Source of the DNA: Isoetes taiwanensis
Lineage: Eukaryota; Streptophyta; Lycopodiopsida; Isoetales; Isoetaceae
Direction of reading: 5' to 3'
DNA: 64,000 nucleotides
Assembly: GCA_021234155.1 (NCBI GenBank)
Contig: JAJEKV010000001.1
Coordinates: forward strand, 32,812,177-32,876,176
Shown here: positions 8,080 to 19,450 of the stretch, in pieces
Layout of the letters: every line of letters starts with the position of its first letter
Numbering within the stretch: position 1 is the stretch's first letter
Program-made: the position numbers and the translations under genes
Notes under the pieces: generated by a model
What the model saw: the letters and a program-made list of their open reading frames with translations, nothing else
Told to the model about the DNA's origin: nothing
The model's database searches: none

Positions 8080-9273
8080 GAAAATATTAAACTCATTTGC
8101 CTCTTGCCACTGAATCTTTGTTGCCTGAGCCGCTCCCCCGAGCTGCTCCGTATCAAAGAGGCTAGAATGATCATTGAAGCATGCCATGAAGGAATATGTG
8201 GAGGACATTTTCTTTCTTGACACAAGCGCAAAAAGAAAATCTTGAGGTCGCGGATATTTTTGGCCTACCCTTTTCAAGGATTGTTATAATGCTATAAAAT
8301 GTTGCCATAAATGCCAAATCTTTGGTAGAAGAACCCTCTGACCCAGACTCCCCTCTTTGCTATAACCTCCCTTGGACCTTTTCAAACATGGGGTCTAGAT
8401 TTCATAGGTCCAATAGATCCACCTTCTTATTTCGGCACCAATTTATACTTGTGGCCACAGTTACTTCACTAAGTGGGCTGAAGCAATTCCTTGAGAGAAG
8501 CAAATGCCTATACTCTTTGCAAGATTTCTCCATGAAAATATTTGTGCGGGTTTGGAATTCCTTTTAAGATTATCTACGATAGAGAGTCGGTTTATCAATC
8601 AAACAATTACACTCTTGTTAGCCACTTTGAAGGTCAAACACACTAAGAGCTTCGTCCTATTATCCTCAAGGCAATGGTCAAGCGAGTCAACCAACAAAGT
8701 TCTCAAATCAATCTTGAAAAGACTATCGACATATCAAAGAAAGATTGGCACCTAAAACTCCATGATGCACTTTGGGCCTATAGAACCACAATTAAAGCAT
8801 CCACAAGGCACACACCTTTTAGTTTGATTTATGGCATATAGTCAGTAGTGCCTGTTGAATTGGAACTTCCTTCACTTAGATTGGCATACCAGATAAATCT
8901 AGAAATGGATGAGGCTCTAAAAAGAAAGATGTGTGAGATTGATGCGGCTTGAAGAACTTTCGGGTATGAGGCGGGATAATCTTTGTTATGATGAAAAAGG
9001 CCAAAGACATTGCAGCTTTTAAAGCAGCTCACAAACTCCAAGGTACTCTGAAGACAGGTGAGTTAGTCTTGAAATGGAATAAAGCATAGGAAGAAATAGC
9101 ATCCAAATTTGAAAATCTCTGGGAAGGGCCTTTTGAGGTCATTGGCAAAGCGGGGAAAGGATTCCCTCTTGGTTGAGAGATATGTCGATGGCGGAGAATT
9201 ATTAAATCCTATTAACATTATACATTTGAAAAGGTATTGGCAACAACATGTTGCCCTAAACTATTCAGTTAAA
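8080..9273 (+). pseudogene. Ty3/gypsy integrase, copy A, many frameshifts
   Basis: Same protein as at 56676-57863 but broken at many places. Most breaks coincide with a CTG or CAG in copy B: for example, TCTGATAGAGGGAGTCAG around the second catalytic Asp becomes TACGATAGAGAGTCGG here. The two in-frame TAG codons of copy B are also present (8838-8840 and about 9087), so they predate the duplication. Given the pattern I think most frameshifts are sequence errors, while the two TAGs are real. Confidence 0.85.
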
Positions 9274-9980
9274 AGCACTTAGAATTTGTAGGTAGGTTTA
9301 GTTTGATTTGTTTGAATATTACATTAAAAAGGTAAAAATGAAAAATAAGAAGAAAAAGAGAAATAAAGAAAAAGACAAAAAGAATGTAGTAGTTGATAAG
9401 TTTTGGCTTTCAGATTTTAAGCTTTGAAGCTGATCAATCTTTTTAGTTCATTTCTGTCTTGCAAAAACAAAAGTCTGTGCAGGTTCTGATCGAGTTGAGA
9501 TTCAAATCAAGTGCTAACATTGTTAAGACTATGGATTCTTGGAGTTTACAGTCATCCATCTCATCTTCCATTTATTACACTACACACCATCACCCATAGT
9601 TGTTGCCATTCCCTTCATAACAACAACTTATTTGAGCTAACAGATTTTATTTCCACATGCAGGTGCATCCTAATACATGCATTCCATACTCACCTGCTCA
9701 AGAGTTGTCCTTACTCCACTAAAAACACTCCACATTTCCATAAAATCCACAAAACTGTTGTCATATGTCCATCCAGCAGTTCACATTTTGCTAATGAGTC
9801 CATTTGTCATTGCAGGTTCATCTGAAAACTACCTCCATATCCACATTCATGCCATATTGAACATCATTACTACCATTTTTCCTTCAAATCCATTGCAGGT
9901 TCATTGAATTGCCAAACACATCCTCATATTGGCAATTACCTGGAGTCCTATTATGATTATCAAGCAGCAAGAAAAGGGGC
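9274..9980 (+). mobile_element. 3' region of the integrase element, ending in a polypurine tract (copy A)
   Basis: No convincing gene. After an A-rich stretch (9325-9380) the word TGCAGGT recurs at about 9478, 9658, 9811 and 9894. It ends with AAGAAAAGGGGC (9969-9980), a good polypurine tract directly before TGGGAGACC. Same at 57864-58572. Confidence 0.5.
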
Positions 9981-11770
9981 TGGGAGACCAGCCAGACCAG
10001 CCTATTCTTTTAGTTTGGCATAATGCTGCCATGCTATGGCAGCATGGAAGAGCAAGGCATATTTTTGACACTTATTCTCACACTTTGATCTGAATTTTGA
10101 GGCACAAGTAGAATGCATAGTTGCACACTTTGAAGACCTGAAGAGCAAGGTGAGGACATTTGACTTCGTCACACAAGCAAGGCAAAAGGAGAATCAAGCG
10201 AGTTTGAAGGATTGAAGACCCTTGAAGATTTCTTGGTATGTGATGGTATCATTTGAGTTCTTGGCATGATTGCACCCTTTGATTCCCATCCTACATCTCC
10301 CTTACCTTTAACCATGATGAAATGCCCATGAGATCTCTAGTTCCATGCCTATACCTCATCTCTAAGTCAAATTTGGCCTTGAAGATTTTTTCTAGTCAAA
10401 ACTACCCCTTCACAAGTCATTCACATTCCATACACTTACCATACGATTTCATCATTCAAAGCACTAAGTTCCACTTGACTTGGTCATACATGTGGTCAAA
10501 GGTCAACATCCTCTCCCTATAAGTCAAAAGAGGAAAGAGAATGCAAAAATTCCTAAGGGAAACACCCAAAATCTTGATTTGCCTAGAAAATGCAAATATC
10601 ATGCATTCATGCCCTAATTGACCTATGATAACACCTTTGAGAGGCCAAGTCACCATACATGTCACCCTTTCTTGCCATGTCATATCATGCACGTGTCACT
10701 ACATTGAGACTCTAATTGTTGCAAAATCCTTCAAACTACATGTGTGAAGCTATGAAAGCGACACATTATCATGCCACCTCATCATCAACACCTCCACATC
10801 ATCATCCACATGTCATACACATCATGTCCACCTCACTTAAATTTTGACTAGAATAGGCCATGTTGTTTGACACGTCACCACCCTTGTTTGCCATGTCACA
10901 TTTTGCTTTGCCAAGTGATAATGCTCACATGCCACATCATCCTCCTTACATGCCATTTTAAAGCCAAAGTTTGAAAATGCCCATTTGCAAAAAAGATTCC
11001 AGCATCTTCTAGAGCATATAAAAAGATTCCCCTTGGAAAAAAGAAAATTGAAAAAATCATTTATTTTGGCCCTCAAATTCAGTTCCTTGGGAATCGTGCC
11101 CTAGACCATGTTGCAAAAAAAATTTCCTATCTACCTTCCCAGCCTATTTTTTCGTAGCCAATCTCCCCGTGCCACGTGGAACATCCCGGTGTGTGGATTG
11201 GTGGAATCACCAAGCCCGCGTGGATATTACACGTTAAATATTAATAATAAGGATTTCATTATTCCTTATATACCTTGGTTGTCCGAGCTGAATCAAGCCT
11301 GTGGGATATTTCATCAAGAACTGCCAAGAACCCTAAAATTCGAGAATGCCAAGATCCGTCTGATTCGATCAAAACAACCACGCAATCATGATCCTAAGCT
11401 GCCGAATAACCTTGTACAATGTCAAGAATGCATCGAGGAGAAGCAAAAAAGAGAATGTTGAATTAGCCAAGAATGCTTGAGCGAGGGAATTTTAAAGGGG
11501 ATTTCGTGCTCAGAAAAAATTCGAGGGCTTCGAGGTGAAAAAGAGATTGATTACCTTGAAGAAGGACCGGCTTGCATTACTGGAGCTTGATTCTGCCTTC
11601 CACATTTGATTCTTAGCTTGAATTATTGACAAATTCATGCAAATTCCTTGACTGTATACCTATTTGATCATGTGCCCAAGACTTAGAGCTTGGGATTGCT
11701 GTGTTTGCCTATGTGTATCGATTGAATGAAAATCGAGCTTTGTTATTGAATTCTGAGTATTCTATATCGA
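9981..11770 (+). mobile_element. Putative LTR of the plus-strand integrase element (copy A)
   Basis: Begins TGGGAGACC right after a polypurine tract. It contains a TATA box TTATATA at 11266-11272, a G-box CACGTG at 11173-11178, and a degenerate cluster of CATGTCAC/CACGTGTCA/ACACGTCAC words at 10640-10940. The right end is not resolved: TGGTGACAG at about 11773 could be a primer site, but no CA end precedes it. No second copy outside the large duplication is in the window to confirm the ends. Confidence 0.4.
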
Positions 11771-13170
11771 TCTGGTGACAGAATTACTTTGCTTGCATTA
11801 TTTCCCTCTTGCATTTCATTCCAAAGGTCAAAGCATTACTAGCTTTGCATTTAGGCATCTATAACACAAGTGTTTCCTAGCCATAGTGTTTGTCTGAGCT
11901 ATCACCGCAGAAGCTGAGCTTATATTTAGAGTTATTAAAGCACAAATCCACATTCAGTTCAATAGCAGTCAACAAAAATTCTTAGAGTCATTAGGTGGTT
12001 ATGTCATTCATGGACATTGCATGAAAAGCAAGATTTGCACTCATTCCCTCTAGCAAAAAATATATTTTCGCTTCTGCTCATACTTTATCACAATCAGCCT
12101 CTCAAAAAAAAAAAAAAAACCCAAAAACTAGATCTTCACTTGCAAAAACCATCAAGGACCATTGAGTGCAGACATTTTAGGAATAGGCAAAAGCATCAGA
12201 TCTCAAAAAGGAAGACTCAGTATCGAGTTCTAAAATCTAGCTCTCTGCCAGGGATATTGACCAGAAATTGACTTGGTCAGGAGCGTCTCTTTGATCCATC
12301 TGCCCTTATCAGAGCTTCTCTGACTTTTGCCCCAAGATATTCATAGGTCTTGTGCAGCCATGGATGCAAGAATCATGATGAAAGTCTATTTGGTTTGCAT
12401 TTGGAAAGCTTTTTTGTGACACAGACTTTTCACCCTTCAGGGAAAGCTAATTTAGATAATTGTTTGAGCTTTTTTCTTGGATCTTTCTCACTCAGAGTGG
12501 TTGCCTTAAGCAACCTGGAGGTTCTAAACCATTGAGGTTGAAGGTTTTGTCAGGAACACCTTCAACAGGCGGTGAAGTGGCATATGTGTTTGAGCAGTAA
12601 ATTAGTTTTGGCCGGTTGTACATTGTCTTGAAAGGAATTTTTATCCAAGCCCTCGACTCAAATGCAGTTTATTGTCCTCAAGAAATATTTTTGTTCGCAC
12701 TCTTCATTGGACTAATGCAACAACAGACCATAGAATGGTGGAAAACTGTACAACCAGTATTTTAAGCCATAATATTTGGCTTCTATGCATTCAACGCTAT
12801 GCCTGTTGCTTCATTGCTCTTCGCAGTCATTAATATTTAGCAGCTTGGGTACAGGAACTAGGTTTTTAAGGTATGGAATTGACACAACATCGGCTGGCGA
12901 TTAATGGGGAATGGGCGGTACTTACTAATTTCATTGATAAGATGTTCTGATAAATTGCTTCACCATATTTTTTTCCTTTTCACATTTTGCACTTGCAAAT
13001 CCAAAAGCCCTTTTCCATAGTGTGTGTGCAGTTTCATGTGTGTGGCGCCCATGCCACATGTAGATTTTCTAGGCCTATGAATATGTGATGTTCTGTTCTT
13101 TGATGCTGTGTGTTGTTCATGCTTTGTTGATTGCACTTCGTTACTAACATGTGCAGACTTTGAAGGGCTT
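11771..13170. other. No recognisable gene (copy A)
   Basis: AT-rich, with a 15-A run at about 12103. Frames are short and without domains. Copy B (60375-61780) matches closely. Nothing else that I can support. Confidence 0.5.
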
Positions 13171-13178
13171 TTTATTTT

Positions 13179-13460
13179 GAGCATAAGGGAGACCCCCTAC
13201 ACTGGATCTCCCTTATGCTCGGATGAGCATTGGCATTGCGTTGGGGTTCAATTCCCCAAGCTCATTAACAAATTGTGTTTGTTGGCTTCTAGGGATCCAG
13301 GAAAACCACGCATAGGATCATCAAATGCATGCCATTGGCAATTTGGAGCTTGGAATGGCAGCCAATGGCATGTGTTTGATGGCTATGCATGATCAAAGCG
13401 GCGTCGTCTGGGTAAGCCATGAGCTCTGGATTCATCTGGGGTTCAATTCCCCAGGCTCAT
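13179..13460. repeat. Cluster of strong hairpins, two resembling tRNA T-arms (copy A)
   Basis: (1) Perfect 14-bp stem, GAGCATAAGGGAGA 13179-13192 and TCTCCCTTATGCTC 13207-13220. (2) ATGAGC 13223 ... TTGGGG-TTCAATT-CCCCAA 13241-13259, GCTCAT 13260-13265. (3) Perfect 12-bp stem, CATGCCATTGGC 13328-13339 and GCCAATGGCATG 13361-13372. (4) ATGAGC 13419 ... CTGGGG-TTCAATT-CCCCAG 13436-13454, GCTCAT 13455-13460. Units 2 and 4 share a layout and differ by a compensated base pair. GGTTCAATTCC resembles a T-arm/B-box. No complete tRNA can be folded. Also at 61788-62070. Confidence 0.8.
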
Positions 13461-14202
13461 GTCATTATGTGGTGTTCTTCATGTTGTTGGCCCATGGAGT
13501 GTTGGCATGCAGTAATCTGTCATGTTGTTTTCATACTATATTGTATTAAAGCAAAAATATTGTTTTATCAATAGTGCATTGCCTTCATAATGCCCCTTGA
13601 AAGTCGGGTCAATAAGGGCTAGTTTGACTGCGAAGACTTCGGTTTGGACATTACGGATTTATGGAGAGGGAATATCTTGCCCGGATGTCTTTGTTATCAA
13701 TGGCCAGAAGCCATAATACATGGTTTAGCCATAATACACACTTTATAAACAAAAGTGGAGCTAATGGGCATTCTTGGCGAACTCCTATAGCGAGAAAATC
13801 TGATTGGAGAGTTCCCCTTGAAAAAGGAACCACGATGGAGCCAGGCAAAAATATGGAGCTTCATAACATCATTAGTGGACTATTGACCAAAGCCCAACAT
13901 CAAGAGGTTCTTTTTCAAAAATTCCCAATCCACACTATCATATGCCTTAAGGATATGGCTGATCACCTGGATTGTGGTTGGTGAAGCAGCCGCTTGCACA
14001 CTGTGTTCCTTTTGGAAAAACTTCAGTAAAACCTCTTCTTCCTTGGAGTCTCTTTTACCAGCTATGCCCTTCTCCTAATGCCTCCCCTTTTTTGAAAGGC
14101 TTGTTGGAGTTCTTTGCGACAGTACAGACCTTATTTCATACCAATCCAGTTGCCTATCATCAATTGAGTGCTCCTTGTTGGTGAATACCTGTGGAAACCT
14201 TC

Positions 14203-14239
14203 AAAATCTAATCAAAATATTTTGTTTTGATTAGATTTT
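14203..14239. repeat. Perfect 15-bp hairpin (copy A)
   Basis: Arms AAAATCTAATCAAAA and TTTTGATTAGATTTT with loop TATTTTG. Identical at 62813-62849. It could act as a terminator-like or foldback structure; no function is shown. Confidence 0.85.
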
Positions 14240-14445
14240 TGTTATATAAATAGTATCAGATGGGGATAAACTATTGTAGGGATTCATATTTTGGAAAGGA
14301 TGGATAGATGGGTTATGTCACAATGGGCCACAAAATTAAAATAAACATATGGAGTAAACCCCATTACCAAAAATAAAAAACACAAAACCCATGATCTCCC
14401 CCCTCCCCACAACAAAGTTTATCTTTTCTTCAGTTTATTATTCAA

Positions 14446-14815
14446 CATTTCTTTTGAATAATCTTAAATATTTATAGATGTTTGTTTATTTTGTAGCCGC
14501 CTTGATGAGGAATATGTGTAGTTGTTGTAATGAAGAACCAATTTTCTTGTGTGTGACGTTCTCTATCTTTGGTCGGCCTTATGTGGAATTAGTTGTAATG
14601 AAGAACCAATTTTCATGTGTGTGATGTTTTCTATCTTTGGCTCAAAATCAAATAATATCAACTTTATCATCCAACATTCCTTTTTGAATAATTTGAAATA
14701 TTTGAAGATGTTTGTTTATTTTTGTAGCCGCCTTGATGAGGAATATGTGTAGTTGTTGTAATGAAGAACCAATTTTATGTATGGGACCTTTCTTATTTTT
14801 GGTTCAAAATCAAAT
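14446..14815. repeat. Imperfect tandem duplication, period about 230 bp (copy A)
   Basis: A block holding TTTGAATAAT...GATGTTTGTTTATTTTGTAG, CCGCCTTGATGAGGAATATG and TGTAATGAAGAACCAATTTT occurs at about 14446 and again at about 14674, with an extra copy of the TGTAATGAAGAACC part at 14590. Same in copy B (about 63050-63420). Confidence 0.75.
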
Positions 14816-16029
14816 AATAATTGTAATAGTGAGGAGTTTGCCTCCACTTTGTGTCTTTGATATCAACTACACATTATGGTACACTTTTTGTCTTTGTGCT
14901 ACATATTGCTCTTTCTATTGTTAAGCATCCCATTTATTTGGCGTCTCTTTTATAGGCAACCGTCGCACGAAAAGGAGCTAGGAGTAATAAAAATTAATGC
15001 AAAGGATTCTTTAGGTCATTTCAAACTACAAAAGAATTTTTGCAATAACAAAACCAAGATACCTTCTCTTGCTCGAGATATAAAAGTGTTTTAAACTTCA
15101 TCCCTATCTTTCAGAGTCATCCTTTTGTAGATTAACATGATGCTTCTTTCATAATTTCTAGTGAATGCCAATCAAGGCAAGTTTATCCTTAGGCTAATGG
15201 CATTTTAAAGCTCTCATGGAAATTGCATAGTCTAGATTTTAAGCTCACATCCCAGTGGATCACTCCAAATATCCCAAACAATTTTCCTTTGTTGTGATGA
15301 GTAATGAGATCATGAACTCCCAAATTCTCTATCTACGATTCGACATAGTAATTGACTAATCTATATGAGTGTTAGTCCTTGCTTGTTAGGTGGAGGGGAT
15401 CAGCTAGCGTCAAACACTTTCAAGCTTGTGCAGGCATTATCGACACATATAGCGTCATGTGCTAGCACTAGTATAATATTTTCAATATGTGATACTATAG
15501 ATGAAGTTATGTGTGATACTGCAACTGACATAAGTTATAACACTTATATTGTCGTTAGCACCATTGGAGTAATAAATGATGGTAAAATTGATGCAATATA
15601 TGATATTATTCATGGCGCTATTAGTAGCACATATATTATCATTAATTAGTATTGATATAATTATTGACCAAATTTATGACGATGCTAATGATGCTATAAG
15701 TGATAGAATTTTGTCATTGGTAGTGACATTGTACCTTGATTATCATTAGTTATATCACTTAATACTTTTTGAAATTTTAGGTGATATTAAAGTGATGAAA
15801 CATGGCTATCCTCTTGTAGTGTCAGATCATATCTCATGCAATTGAGGCAAGCTAAAAATCAATGAATTGAGCTTGGCCGTCCAATTTCAAAAAGAAAGAA
15901 GCAGTGGGAGAAGAAGGAAAACTCCTACAAGGAAATGATAAAGATGATCAGCGAGGTCATCATATCAAAAAAAAGGGGGGATGTTGCAGAGGAGGAAGCA
16001 AAATTTGGCACCAAGAAGAAGAAGTCTAA
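14816..16029. other. AT-rich sequence without recognisable gene
   Basis: Only the part up to 15397 is seen in copy B. From 15400 to 15780 there are short degenerate repeats of GATACTATAGATGA/GATGCTATAAGTGAT type, which give a 94-residue frame on the plus strand (15365-15649) that looks like a repeat by-product. No domain seen. Confidence 0.5.
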
Positions 16030-16217
16030 GGAAGGAAGGAAGGAAGTTTATTTTAACGTCCACGGAGGCCAGAGGCCTATGAGGCAGTACATCAGGAAAA
16101 CGAACAAAAAAGCCAAAAACCCCAACACCAAAAACAAACAATGTAACTGTACAGTAGAACCCTACTACCGGGATGAAAAAACCCCCACTTGGGAGGAAAA
16201 ACCCTAACAGTAGGCTC

Positions 16218-16472
16218 TCAAATACCATGCCCCCGAAGAGCAAGTCTGATGGCCAAAATCTGCAGGATGTAAGCTCGGTCGGCTACCATAGGTGATGCGA
16301 GAATGCGATATAGCGGTGTGTCGGAGCATCTAAGATCGGTGTGCCCTTTGCTTTCGGACATGGGCATATCTTTGAACTGCCATTTGGAGGCATGGTGCTC
16401 ATCCTCTATCGCGTGCATCTCACAACAACGACATATCCTCTCCTCCACAGGGGATCCGTGCCCGCCATTCAC
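16218..16472 (-). pseudogene. LINE 2 C-terminal zinc-finger-like region
   Basis: Minus-strand frame with VEERICRCCEMHAIEDEHH followed by an aspartate-rich stretch. Cys-rich start, acidic ED(E)xH and a distal region resemble the Cys/His motif after the reverse transcriptase of many LINE proteins. It ends 180 bp before the presumed 3' end. Confidence 0.55.
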
Positions 16473-16979
16473 CCCGGCGCGACTGTTTCAATTACGAGGT
16501 AATGGGAACCCGTCCTTATGGCAGCAATAGCTCTCGTTTCTTCCGCGAGATGTGTGCTTTCAAGTACCCGATGGGGTCCATGCTCAAGGCGGGATTAATA
16601 TGGCGTGATAGTGCTCTGTCTTGGGCTTTGCAAGAGTAGAGGCATCCACGAGGGGTGGCAGCATAGCCCGCATCAATTGCCCATTAGCATCGAGAATGCG
16701 GCGGTGCCACCATCGTTGGTAATCCATAGACCACCTCCTAAACCATCCCTTACGATTGCTCGTGCCATACCCTCTTGGCATTTGGGGGGCCCTGCGTTAA
16801 CAACAACGACTGTGGGGGCAAGCGATGCTCATCCATCCCATCCACCTTATGGAAGCAAGTAAGATGCTGCGCATAGCGAATCTTTGTAAAGGCGAACCCG
16901 TCTCATACAACAAAAATGCAGTGCGGTGCGGTGTCCTTCACTTTCGCAAGCTATATGTCAAAGCTTTTACGCACCCTTT

Positions 16980-18300
16980 CAACCTATCCCATGTGTTTTG
17001 CTAAGCTACTTTGGGCCCAAACCTCCACCCATATAGCGGCACCGGCTCGACCAAAGCCCTAAGCAGGTGTGCTCTCCTCGCCCGATCCGAGAGATCTATC
17101 AGGCAACCGCATTTTTGCCTTTGCATATAAAGCCTTCCGCCTGCATTTGGCTCTCCCTCTCCACACACTCATCCCGCGGCATGTTAGTAGTGAAATCAAT
17201 TCCCGGATACTTGAAGCTCCGCACCATCTCACTTCACATCCCTGTAAAATATAACTCGGGATAGGGTGTTGCGGGAGCCGAGGATCGCGAGAAGCTTAGT
17301 TTTTGTGCAAGTTCCTTTGTCATTCGTTGCCCCCGAGAACCCCGAGGGCATCCAAATATTCTTTGCATCACTGGCTGGTAGGTGTGGGCTAGCAAAGCTA
17401 CATCATCGCATATAGTAAGCTGGCTCCGAGAGGTGCCTCTCGGATAATTGCACCCGGCTCCCCATGGTGCTGCATCCCGTCTCCAAGCTATCAATGTACA
17501 ACCCAAAAGCGTTGGAGACAGCGGGCGCTCCTTAACTCCCCATAGTGCTAGCTACCGCCCGATCTTCATAAAGGCGGTGCGGCATGAATCCCATCATAAA
17601 GGCTGGTGCACCCCATTACGCAACTCGTGGAACTTCGCCAAGTCTTGCAACCTACGCCCGCGGCATGTCTCGGGGGCGGTATCATATGCGATCTTAAAAT
17701 CTACAAAGCCAGCAATACAAGTCATCGGCGCATTAAGGCTTGCCTCCATCAACACTCTCAAAGTGAAGATATGGTCGATTAGGTAGGTGAAATTTTGAAG
17801 CCTGCTGGCCAATTGCCCGCACCCTTGCCTCCTCGGCCCACTTAGTGAGTTTCTTCTCCACCACCCTGCGGGGAGCTTTGCAAGCGGCCCGAGCTTACCA
17901 TAATCATCCGGTAGTTAGCGGCTCATCCGATATTACCGGCTTTATGCGCGGGAACAACCTTACTAGCCATCCACTCACTGGGGAGCCCCTCGCTCGAGCA
18001 CGGTTAATGATCGCCGTCGGGGGCCCTACCCGCGGATGGGCCACCCCATTTCAATAGCTTGGCCTGCGGCCTGTAAATCCTTTGCCTTGCCATTAGCCCG
18101 GATGCACGAGACCTGCTTTGGACATCCTCCCGTGAGCTGCGGCACCTCTCCTACGATCCGGGACCACGGCATTGGCTCACAGGGGGTCATATAACTCCTG
18201 GCGGTGCATCCATTTGCTCCCTGCGACATTACCAGCCACACGGCGCTTCTGGTATAACACCTTACGCCAAAAAGCTTTTGGCTCACGCCATGAGCATGTC
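16980..18300 (-). pseudogene. LINE 2 reverse transcriptase, frameshifted
   Basis: Recognisable blocks on the minus strand: DHIFTLRVLMEASLN then CIAGFVDFKIAYDTAPE (17700-17800), the usual conserved F-x-D-F-x-x-A-[FY]-D motif with its catalytic Asp; LTICDDVALLAHT (17385-17430), the position of the Y-A-D-D active site; and a MVRSFKYPGIDFTTNMPRD block (about 17180-17240), matching the usual F-K-Y-L-G motif. Several frame changes separate them. The Y-A-D-D box is lost only because one A is missing from a CAG, the same kind of change seen between copies A and B. Clade not assigned; the motifs look more like Jockey/RTE-type than classical plant L1. Confidence 0.75.
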
Positions 18301-18639
18301 AAGCGGCTCACGGGTTTTACGCCATGTATCTCCCCTTCTTGGCTTTTAGGAAGAGCTTATAGTCTTGCGGGGCTGTGGCGCAAGCTTGTGGATCTATGAC
18401 CAAAGCGGGCGGCTCTTTAGAGCCTTGCAATCAACATCAAACCCGCGGGTTCTCGGGGAAAATCGCGTGGCGTCCCTCCTTGGAGGGCCCTTCCTTCTTT
18501 ACAAAGGAAGCCCGGCGGTGCAAATGGCGCCCTCACCCGACCATGCACACTGTCTTCCGATTGTGTAAAGCTATCAAACCCCTGTAACCCCGCACCAACA
18601 GATTCATCTTGTCCACCTTACGATGGCGTGGGATGTATG

Positions 18640-19450
18640 GTAACCCTCCCGCCCCTTTGCGGTGTCTCCACTATTGAGTGCTCCCAATTCAGCGTGACAT
18701 AAAGCGGGTAGTGATCGATAAAGCCTCCTCATCCCACGTGCTTGTGCCAATGGAGAAGTGTGTAACCATGTCAAGTGCTGCTACCCGGCGAGAAGGTAAT
18801 CCAACACACTGGCTCCCCATCACGCCTATCACTCCTGCAAGTAACACCCCGAGGTGTGGCCATCGCTGCATACCATTACAAATTACCATGTCAAAAACAC
18901 GGCGAGGCTGGACCATTTTGCTGCCAAATGGTCTAGCCACCATATCCACGGGAGTGTTGTGTATCTTTGAATGGCGGTTGTCTCAAGCCAAAGCGGATCA
19001 GCATTAAGCGTCACCTTGGAAGGTCACCCAGGCGCAAGCTGCTGGCCCGTCACGAGCATTGAAATCTCTAGCAAAAACACATCCTGCTGCCTATGGCGGT
19101 CGATGTCATCATACAGTTCCCTATCGGCATCACGGACATGCGTGTAATGCATCATGTACTGGTAGAACTTAGAGCTGCATGGGGAATGTAGCGGCTAGCA
19201 AGAAAACAATGGAATATGACGGGCTCTAATACCATTACCCACATGTAGCGGTTAAATGCATCGGACTTACGAAGTGTGATCTTGCATGCTAAAGGCGTGC
19301 CTAAAGTAGCAAGCCACTCCGTACCCAGCGTCGCCATGGCTCATTAGCAAGTGAGAAATGCTGATATCCTCGAATGTACGGCAATTGATGCCCTTCATAC
19401 TCCCATGTCTCTCCTGCGGGAAGGCGATGTCCATGTCTGTCGCTGATCCC
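18640..19450 (-). pseudogene. LINE 2 APE-type endonuclease, frameshifted
   Basis: Minus-strand fragments: DMDIAFPQERHGSMKG near 19400-19440 (position of the catalytic Gln-Glu), GYGVACYFR near 19300, DFNARDGPAACAWV near 19030-19070 (the D-F-N motif), and DHYPLYVTLNWEHS near 18670-18715 (the terminal S-D-H motif). Together these are the ordered motifs of the exonuclease-endonuclease-phosphatase fold used by LINEs to nick target DNA. Frames change at least four times. Confidence 0.75.

Larger units (their letters stand above)
1..15397. repeat. Copy A of a direct duplication of at least 15.4 kb (partner 48579-64000)
   Basis: Collinear with 48579-64000 over its whole length: same LTRs, same chimeric joints, same integrase with the same two in-frame TAG codons, same hairpins. 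Base 1 matches 48579 and 15397 matches the last base of the window, so the true ends of the duplication lie outside what can be seen. Differences are mostly small indels and substitutions at CTG/CAG. It could be a segmental or tandem duplication with a period of about 48.6 kb, or an assembly duplication; the sequence alone does not decide. Confidence 0.97.

Noticed and set aside
13223-13460. Complete tRNA genes
   Set aside because: Only a T-arm-like hairpin with a 6-bp closing stem is present; no D-arm, anticodon arm or 7-bp acceptor stem can be folded.
15365-15649. 94-residue plus-strand frame
   Set aside because: It is made of degenerate short AT-rich repeats and starts at the duplicated edge; no domain.
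15965-16207. Lys-rich nuclear-protein-like frame near the LINE 2 end
   Set aside because: The composition comes from GAAG/AAG simple repeats and the 3' end of LINE 2 read in antisense.
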